A stretch of 6,183 bases of DNA. Origin: Gemmataceae bacterium. Its GTDB lineage: Bacteria > Planctomycetota > Planctomycetia > Gemmatales > Gemmataceae. The position numbers and the translations under genes were made by a program. This document shows, one piece after another, positions 1 through 4,791 of this stretch (position 1 is its first letter; each line of letters opens with the position of its first letter). The notes under the pieces are model-generated. The model worked only from the letters and a program-made list of their open reading frames with translations, was not told where the DNA came from and searched no databases. The DNA lies in the NCBI GenBank assembly GCA_017853285.1, contig JAFMJU010000244.1, forward strand, positions 1-6,183. Direction: 5' to 3'.

Positions 1-1
1 C

Positions 2-391
2 ATGGCGGCCATTTCATTTGTCTGGCTGCTTGGCGCAAACCATGCCATGTTGCAGCATTTCTCAATTCGAGAGGCATGGAGCCGGCCGCAGGGGTGGATT
101 TCAGCCGGGTTGGCCTGTCCCGCCGCCTGCACCGCGATTTGCATGGCACTTTTGGCAATGTTCCAGCGTTTTCCGATTCCGGCTTCCCAATGGTTGGACA
201 GCCTGCGCGCCAGCGCGTACGGGATTTATCTGGTGCATTATCCACTGGTGGTTTGGGCGCAGTATTCCCTTCTGGATTGGCCCCTGGGCGCTGTGGCCAA
301 GGCTGCCATCGTCTTCGCGGTGTCCGTGGGCGGAAGCTGGGGCCTGGTAGCAATGGCCCGGCGGATCGGGGCGGTGGGCCGGATCATCTGA
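2..391 (+). CDS. Acyltransferase-3 family membrane protein, C-terminal part (5' end outside window)
   Basis: About 129 residues are visible, and the reading frame is open to the left edge, so the ATG at position 2 is probably an internal Met. The stretch is strongly hydrophobic, with membrane-like segments at about residues 32-54, 73-91 and 96-116 of the visible part. The segment SAYGIYLVHYP (71-81) resembles the conserved near-C-terminal block of integral membrane acyltransferases (acyltransferase-3 / OafA-like family), where a short-helix S-x-x-IYLxH pattern precedes the last membrane helices. Family members O-acylate sugars of cell-surface polysaccharides or lipids from the inner membrane; the substrate here cannot be told. 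The catalytic N-terminal region is not in the window. It ends at TGA 389-391 with a basic tail and is convergent with the next gene, so no shared operon is indicated. The family call is fairly safe; the specific function is unknown. Confidence 0.72.
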   Translation: MAAISFVWLLGANHAMLQHFSIREAWSRPQGWISAGLACPAACTAICMALLAMFQRFPIPASQWLDSLRASAYGIYLVHYPLVVWAQYSLLDWPLGAVAKAAIVFAVSVGGSWGLVAMARRIGAVGRII

Positions 392-447
392 TGGCGGCTT
401 TCATCTGGCCGGCAGGCACTCGTTGATCCGTTTGGAAAGGGATGGAA

Positions 448-486
448 GGCGGTCATTGGCAAAGCGCAGTCGGGCCAAGAACCGCC
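448..486. repeat. Imperfect inverted repeat between convergent genes, possible bidirectional terminator
   Basis: GGCGGTCATTGGC (448-460) faces GCCAAGAACCGCC (474-486) across a 13-base loop. The arms pair as 6 bp, a 2x2 internal mismatch, then 5 bp. It lies in the 168-base gap between the acyltransferase stop (391) and the stop of the minus-strand gene (560), where a shared terminator would be expected. Neither side is followed by a clear T-run, so a classical intrinsic terminator is doubtful. The rest of the gap shows no ORF or other signal I can support. Confidence 0.3.
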
Positions 487-559
487 GGCGGCACCATTCG
501 CCATGGACCCCGGGTCTGGGATTTGGCCGGGGGCGAACCCATGGGGCGAGTCGTTTTTC

Positions 560-2563
560 TCATGGATGCGCATGCCCCCCCAGCAATTTTTTGAGGGCCT
601 CGGCCTCGAGCAACTTTTCCATGTAGGCCAGGAAATCCCTGCTGCCATCGGGAGGGGTGTCGCGATACGTGTTGACGGCGAGAAACGCCATCTCGTCGGT
701 GGTGTTTTCGCCCAAAAAGACAGTCCTTGGAGGTGAAAACGGGTTGTTGGGGTTTTTGGAGGAGTTGTCAAAGATGGCCTCCACATGCATGGTGGAGCCT
801 TTTTCCATGAAGTAGGGCTCCTTGAGGAAATACCTTGACTGCCAGTTGAAGTCCCAGTTTGTGAGCTCGAAGACCAGCTTGCGTTCGGTTGAGCCCTTGG
901 GCTGGTGCCACATCCTGAATTCCTTGCCCAGGTAGTGCATGTGCGGGCCCACCAGCCAGAGGTGGCAATCTGACGGAACCACCTTGGACCCGGTGGAGCG
1001 GAATTTATCCACACCCTTGGGGATCATGCGGAAAGTGGTGTCGGCCAGGTAGGGGATGACATATTTTCGGGGCTTTTCCCGGTCAAACCAGATGGCCAGA
1101 CGGGAGGCGTCATCCACCTCGGGCTTGCCCGTGCGGTGGTAGTGGATCTGCATGAGGATTGAGGCATCCGGAGGGATGAGGTTTCTGGCTCCATCCGGGT
1201 TCTCCAAGGTCTGGGCACCGGGAACCCAGGCATTCAGCAACGCCCCGGGGTTATTCTGGTTCCTTTTGACCGCCCCCGGCTTGGGTATGAAGCCAAGGCC
1301 CATGCCCGACTCGTAGCCTGGGCCATAATCCTCGTCACCCGTGCCGAACGGCCTGGGTTTGCCCAAGCGCTTCTGGGCATCGAACACCATGCCCGTGCCA
1401 TCGTAGAAGGAAAGGGCGTGGTGCACGATCTTTCGATTGCCGGGTATGAACTGGGTTTTCCGGACATATTTCTCCACCTGGTTACCCAGGGGAAAAACCA
1501 CGGTGCGGTAATGGTCCTCGCCCCTGGCGGCCAGGTGGAACGCCTCGGGCAGCTTCAAAACCAAATCCGGGGGATTGGGATCGTCCCAGGACTCGGGGGG
1601 TTGGAAAACTATCGGCTTGGGGGCATCCTTGGGGTCGCCCTTGGGGCAGCCCTCGTCCACCCATTTGACGAAGGTGGCGATCTCGACGGGACTGAGCCTG
1701 AGATCGTTCTTCAGGGGAAATCCGCCCGTGACGTGCCAAGGTGGCATCCGCCGGGAGGAGACAAAGTCCTTGATGTCATCGGCCCAGTTGAGGGCATCGT
1801 CAAAGGTCAACAGGGAGAAGGGGGCCACATCCAGGGGATGGTGGCAGCGTTGGCAGTGCTTCTGCAGCAGCGGCTCGACATCCCTGTAGTAGGTTAATTC
1901 CCCCTTCTCGACGATCTTTTTTTTCGCCCGAGCGATGGGGCAGCCGACCGCCCGGGTGTTGGCCGGGACCACGGGCTGGCCGGCAAGCAATTGATCCAGG
2001 CATTCCTCGAGGTACTTTTTGGCGGGGGAAGCCAGGCGGGTTGTCCGGTCTGCGTATTGATCATTGATGGCGCCGATGTAGCGGATCACCCGTTGCTTGT
2101 CGATGACGAAGGCTTGCGGGGTGGTGGTGGCGCGGAAATGGTTGGCCAGGGTCAGGTCTGAATCGGGGAAAAGGTCGAATTCGATGCGATATTCCTTCTT
2201 GTACTTCAGGAGTTCCTCCCGGGTGACCTCGGTGCTAACCACGCCGGCGAACGCCACATCGCGGCCGGTGAAGCGGGCTGTCAGGTCGTTCAAGACAGGA
2301 ATCATGCGGTTGGAAATCGGGCAGCGGAAATCGAGAAAGACAACCACCAAAGCCTTGTGACCGGCGATATTGGCCATGTACCTTTTGGCGCCTTGGACCT
2401 CGATGGCCTCGATCGGCTTGATCTCCTTATTCAATTTCAACAAGAGGGCGACCTCGTCCTCGGTGGCCTCGGTCTCAGGGGGTTGTTGCCAAGGCGAAGC
2501 CCAGCCATGTTCCGGCAACGAGACCAGGGTCAGGAAAGTACAGAGGAGAGCTATTCTTGGCAT
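560..2563 (-). CDS. Secreted redoxin / cytochrome c / PHM-like copper monooxygenase fusion (protein A)
   Basis: Predicted 667 residues from the ATG at 2563-2561. The frame stays open to a TTG at 2632, but only this ATG puts a signal peptide at the N-terminus (hydrophobic core about 4-16, likely cut after GWA or WAS). No good Shine-Dalgarno is seen. Domains in order: a thioredoxin-like fold (about 30-195) with one active-site-like Cys in a CPIS motif (C81) and a cis-Pro-like TTPQAF; a linker with C208 in AVGCP; a short c-type heme domain with CQRCH (C237, C240, H241) and a candidate axial Met in RRMPPW (M273); then a copper type II, ascorbate-dependent monooxygenase-like region. The last keeps the PHM pattern: HH (381-382), QIHYH (H474), PHMHYLG (H541, H543) and TTDEM (M625). 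Expected to be periplasmic and to oxidise an unknown substrate. Divergent from its paralogue at 2788 and convergent with the acyltransferase. The architecture is well supported; the reaction is inferred. Confidence 0.88.
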   Translation of the reverse strand: MPRIALLCTFLTLVSLPEHGWASPWQQPPETEATEDEVALLLKLNKEIKPIEAIEVQGAKRYMANIAGHKALVVVFLDFRCPISNRMIPVLNDLTARFTGRDVAFAGVVSTEVTREELLKYKKEYRIEFDLFPDSDLTLANHFRATTTPQAFVIDKQRVIRYIGAINDQYADRTTRLASPAKKYLEECLDQLLAGQPVVPANTRAVGCPIARAKKKIVEKGELTYYRDVEPLLQKHCQRCHHPLDVAPFSLLTFDDALNWADDIKDFVSSRRMPPWHVTGGFPLKNDLRLSPVEIATFVKWVDEGCPKGDPKDAPKPIVFQPPESWDDPNPPDLVLKLPEAFHLAARGEDHYRTVVFPLGNQVEKYVRKTQFIPGNRKIVHHALSFYDGTGMVFDAQKRLGKPRPFGTGDEDYGPGYESGMGLGFIPKPGAVKRNQNNPGALLNAWVPGAQTLENPDGARNLIPPDASILMQIHYHRTGKPEVDDASRLAIWFDREKPRKYVIPYLADTTFRMIPKGVDKFRSTGSKVVPSDCHLWLVGPHMHYLGKEFRMWHQPKGSTERKLVFELTNWDFNWQSRYFLKEPYFMEKGSTMHVEAIFDNSSKNPNNPFSPPRTVFLGENTTDEMAFLAVNTYRDTPPDGSRDFLAYMEKLLEAEALKKLLGGHAHP

Positions 2564-2602
2564 CGTGACCCCGAGTTGGTTGGGCTCTAACCACCTTGGA
2601 AA

Positions 2603-2618
2603 CTTGTTGGCCAACAAG
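2603..2618. promoter_or_regulatory. Perfect 16-bp palindrome, candidate operator
   Basis: CTTGTTGGCCAACAAG is a perfect inverted repeat with no spacer. It lies 40-55 bases upstream of the chosen start of the leftward gene, in a non-coding region. Under equal base use, about 0.003 such 16-bp palindromes would be expected in 224 bases, so chance is unlikely here. The size and symmetry fit a dimeric regulator site, but no regulator gene is in the window and the bound protein is unknown. If the leftward gene began at its alternative TTG (2632), this site would be inside coding sequence. Confidence 0.45.
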
Positions 2619-2648
2619 GCAGTGATCCGCAATCATCGTACCCGAATA

Positions 2649-2658
2649 ATGCGCGCAT
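2649..2658. repeat. 10-bp GC-core palindrome
   Basis: ATGCGCGCAT is a perfect palindrome 31 bases to the right of the 16-bp palindrome, near the centre of the divergent region. It is short and could be chance. It is listed because it lies in the same control region. Confidence 0.2.
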
Positions 2659-2666
2659 GTAGCCTT

Positions 2667-2728
2667 TTATTGCCGGATTAGGCGGTTGACAGCCACTGAC
2701 TGAAATTGAGATCATTTAATTATTGCCG
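2667..2728 (+). repeat. Direct repeat TTATTGCCG, two copies 53 bp apart
   Basis: TTATTGCCG occurs at 2667-2675 and 2720-2728. The start-to-start distance of 53 bases is about five helical turns, and the copies flank the putative -35 box at 2686. Such spacing would suit a regulator binding two sites on one DNA face. A 9-bp repeat in a region this size has roughly a one in ten chance of arising at random, so the support is weak. Confidence 0.22.
2686..2715 (+). promoter_or_regulatory. Putative sigma70-type promoter for the rightward gene
   Basis: TTGACA at 2686-2691 matches the -35 consensus exactly. The best -10 candidate at acceptable spacing (18 bp) is GATCAT at 2710-2715, 4 of 6 to TATAAT. 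A better hexamer, TTTAAT at 2715-2720, sits 23 bp away, which is too far. Transcription would begin near 2722, giving a leader of about 66 bases before the ATG at 2788. No equally good promoter was found for the leftward gene. Confidence 0.35.
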
Positions 2729-2735
2729 ACATTTC

Positions 2736-2769
2736 ATCAACGGTTTCCGTTTCCGGTGACGGCGTTGAT
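2736..2769 (+). repeat. Inverted repeat in the leader of the rightward gene, possible mRNA hairpin
   Basis: ATCAACG (2736-2742) pairs perfectly with CGTTGAT (2763-2769) across a 20-base loop that itself contains the tandem GTTTCCGTTTCC. The stem would form in the 5' leader and end 18 bases before the ATG at 2788. It could influence ribosome access, but a 7-bp stem with a long loop is not rare by chance. Confidence 0.22.
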
Positions 2770-2787
2770 CCCATTCGTTTGAGCACC

Positions 2788-4791
2788 ATGCACACCAACC
2801 GAATCGCATTGCTGTTTTTCGCCACGCTTTTTTCAGGCAACCTGGTCCAAGGCCAGGAGGCCGCCGCCAACCGCGCATCGGATTCTCCCTGGGAGTTTTC
2901 GGTTTCCCAAGCGGATGGCAAAACGGTTCGCCTTGGAAGCCTGGTGGCCGGGAAAAAGCTGACCGTTTTGCTTCTGATCGGGGCCGACTGCCCGTTGTCG
3001 CAAAAGGCGGTGACGGAAGCTGCGGAAGACTTGGTGAAGGCGGGGGCTGACAGCCGTGTGAACCTGTTGGGCCTGTTAGTGGCGCGTGATGACGCCTTGG
3101 ATATTGACCGGTTGAGGCAAGAGTTCAAGGTGCGATTTCCGCTGCTTCTGGATGGCAAAAACCAAGTTGCCGGGAAGCTGGGGGTGAAGGTGGTGCCAAC
3201 CGCTGTCCTGCTGGACGAGGCGGGCCAGGTGCTTTACCAAGGGCGGATCAATGACCGTGTGGAGAAGTTGGGGAAGCGTTCCACGGTGCGTCGGCATGAT
3301 TTGCGCGAGGCCATCCTGGATGCGCTGCAGGGTAATCCGGTGCGTGTGGCCAAGACCGAGGCGGTGGGCTGCCCCGTGGAGACCCGTCCGGCCATGCCCG
3401 GTGCCAAGGGAACCGTGGAATACCACCGCGACATCCAACCCATGCTTTACAAGCATTGTGCCGTCTGCCATCAGGCCAAGGGGGTGGCTCCGTTCCCATT
3501 GGCTGACTACGAGGACGCGACCCTGTGGGCGGAGACGGCCATCGACCTGATCGAGCGGAAGATCATGCCGCCCGGGCAGGCCGAATCGGACTTTCCGCTG
3601 GCGGACGCGCCATCCACGCCGACCACGGGGGAAATCGATTTGCTTCGCAGGTGGGTATCGGAAGGCATGCCCCGGGGGGCACCTCCCGCCAAGTCCCCGG
3701 AATTGCCCCCGTTTGATCCGGAGGCGGAAAGTCTGGGAAAACCGGACCTGGTGCTGAGGCCGGATGGACCGATGACCCTCGCCGCGACCGGGGATGACCT
3801 ATACCGGTTCATGGTTTTCAAGTTGAACCTGGACCGGGAGCTGAATCTCCGGGCGCTGCGCTTTGTGCCGGGCAACCGGAAGGTGGTGCACCACACGCTG
3901 GTATGGTGGGCCGATTCGGCCAGTCAGGCGAGGATCGGATCAGAGAAAGAACTGCAAAAGGCTTTCTTGTTGCCCGGTGACCAGGGGCCCGGATATGGCC
4001 AAGGTCCGATGCTTGGTAAATTCCTGAAAGTCGACGCCAAATCCTTGAAGCCCCAGTTTGAGCAGATCGGCGGCTACGCACCCGGTCACGGATGCTGGAA
4101 GGCGCCCCCGGGGTACGCGATCAACATTCCGGCCAAGACGGACCTGCTGGTGCAATTTCACTACCACCGGTCCGGCAAGGTGGAAACCGATTTCTCTTCG
4201 GTGGAGCTGTATTTCGCCAAGGGGAAAATTGACGCCGACCAGGGCTTGCGGACCACCAACATCAACGATGAGCGATTTTTATTGATGCCGCCGAACCAGC
4301 GCAGGCGCACCCATTGCACCTGGCCGGTGGAGGATGATTGCCAGTTGGTGACCATCGCCCCACATGGCCACCTGCTGACGGTGTCGCAATCGCTTACCCT
4401 GGAACGACCGGATGGCACCCGGCAAAACCTGTTGCATTTTCCGAACTATGATTTCAATTGGCAGCTTGGTTACAGCTTCCGCACTCCCATTTCGGTAGCC
4501 AAGGGCAGCAAGATCCATGTGTCGGCGGTGATGGACAACACCAGCGCCAACCCGAACAACCCCAACAAGCCCCCCCAACCCGTGTTCATGGGGGAAAGCA
4601 CCAAAGATGAAATGGTTTATCCGTTTTTAACCATCGTTTTACCGAAGAAATCGACCTGGAACCTACAGAAGGGTTTTGCCAGCCTCTACCGCTCGGGTAT
4701 TTTGTCCGCCGCGCTCAAAGAAGAATTCGGTTTGGCGAATCCTGTCGAAAAATCAGCCCCTGTGCCAACTGCCAAGGAAAAGCGGCCATGA
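2788..4791 (+). CDS. Secreted redoxin / cytochrome c / PHM-like copper monooxygenase fusion (protein B)
   Basis: Predicted 667 residues from ATG 2788; an in-frame TTG at 2779 would add only three residues. A signal peptide is visible (basic HTNR, hydrophobic 6-17, likely cut at VQG-Q near 22). Domains: thioredoxin-like fold (about 30-185) with a lone Cys in CPLS (C68) and a cis-Pro-like VVPTAV; a linker Cys in AVGCP (C195); a heme motif CAVCH (C224, C227, H228) with a candidate axial Met in KIMPPG (M260); then a PHM-like copper region with HH (368-369), QFHYH (H458), PHGHLL (H526, H528) and TKDEM (M609). It is a diverged paralogue of the leftward neighbour: in an ungapped 44-residue stretch around the heme motif I count 20 identities. 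Extra cysteines at 436, 510 and 518 may form disulfides. Likely periplasmic; substrate unknown. Its stop overlaps the start of the FHA-ABC gene, so the two are probably one operon. Confidence 0.88.
   Translation: MHTNRIALLFFATLFSGNLVQGQEAAANRASDSPWEFSVSQADGKTVRLGSLVAGKKLTVLLLIGADCPLSQKAVTEAAEDLVKAGADSRVNLLGLLVARDDALDIDRLRQEFKVRFPLLLDGKNQVAGKLGVKVVPTAVLLDEAGQVLYQGRINDRVEKLGKRSTVRRHDLREAILDALQGNPVRVAKTEAVGCPVETRPAMPGAKGTVEYHRDIQPMLYKHCAVCHQAKGVAPFPLADYEDATLWAETAIDLIERKIMPPGQAESDFPLADAPSTPTTGEIDLLRRWVSEGMPRGAPPAKSPELPPFDPEAESLGKPDLVLRPDGPMTLAATGDDLYRFMVFKLNLDRELNLRALRFVPGNRKVVHHTLVWWADSASQARIGSEKELQKAFLLPGDQGPGYGQGPMLGKFLKVDAKSLKPQFEQIGGYAPGHGCWKAPPGYAINIPAKTDLLVQFHYHRSGKVETDFSSVELYFAKGKIDADQGLRTTNINDERFLLMPPNQRRRTHCTWPVEDDCQLVTIAPHGHLLTVSQSLTLERPDGTRQNLLHFPNYDFNWQLGYSFRTPISVAKGSKIHVSAVMDNTSANPNNPNKPPQPVFMGESTKDEMVYPFLTIVLPKKSTWNLQKGFASLYRSGILSAALKEEFGLANPVEKSAPVPTAKEKRP
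4774..4778 (+). promoter_or_regulatory. Ribosome binding site for the FHA-ABC gene
   Basis: AAGGA lies nine bases before the ATG at 4788, inside the last codons of the upstream gene. It is the clearest Shine-Dalgarno match in the window. With the ATGA start/stop overlap (4788-4791), it fixes the start of the downstream gene and suggests translational coupling. Confidence 0.6.

Larger units (their letters stand above)
2564..2787. promoter_or_regulatory. Divergent intergenic control region between the two paralogous oxidase genes
   Basis: This 224-base gap separates the two start codons (2563 on the minus strand, 2788 on the plus strand), so it must hold promoters for both directions. Its middle (about 2640-2735) is more AT-rich than the flanking genes. 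It contains two perfect palindromes, a 9-bp direct repeat, a consensus -35 hexamer and an inverted repeat in the leader of the rightward gene, each listed separately. I see no riboswitch, tRNA or small ORF here. Co-regulation of the two genes is an inference from the layout. Confidence 0.6.

Noticed and set aside
238..1014. 258-residue minus-strand open frame overlapping protein A and the acyltransferase end
   Set aside because: It lies in another frame of the same strand as protein A, whose copper ligands and heme motif fix the true frame, and it crosses the convergent gap into the acyltransferase.
1418..1897. 159-residue open frame on the plus strand, antisense to protein A
   Set aside because: It is a shadow of the well-supported minus-strand gene in GC-rich DNA. 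Its translation shows no recognisable domain.
2564..2632. N-terminal extension of protein A to a TTG start at 2632 (690 residues)
   Set aside because: It would bury the signal peptide 23 residues in, place the 16-bp palindrome in coding sequence and need a rarer start codon. The ATG at 2563 explains the protein better.
2779..2787. TTG start for protein B, three codons upstream of the ATG
   Set aside because: The ATG at 2788 gives a normal signal peptide, and there is no better ribosome binding site for the TTG. The difference is trivial.
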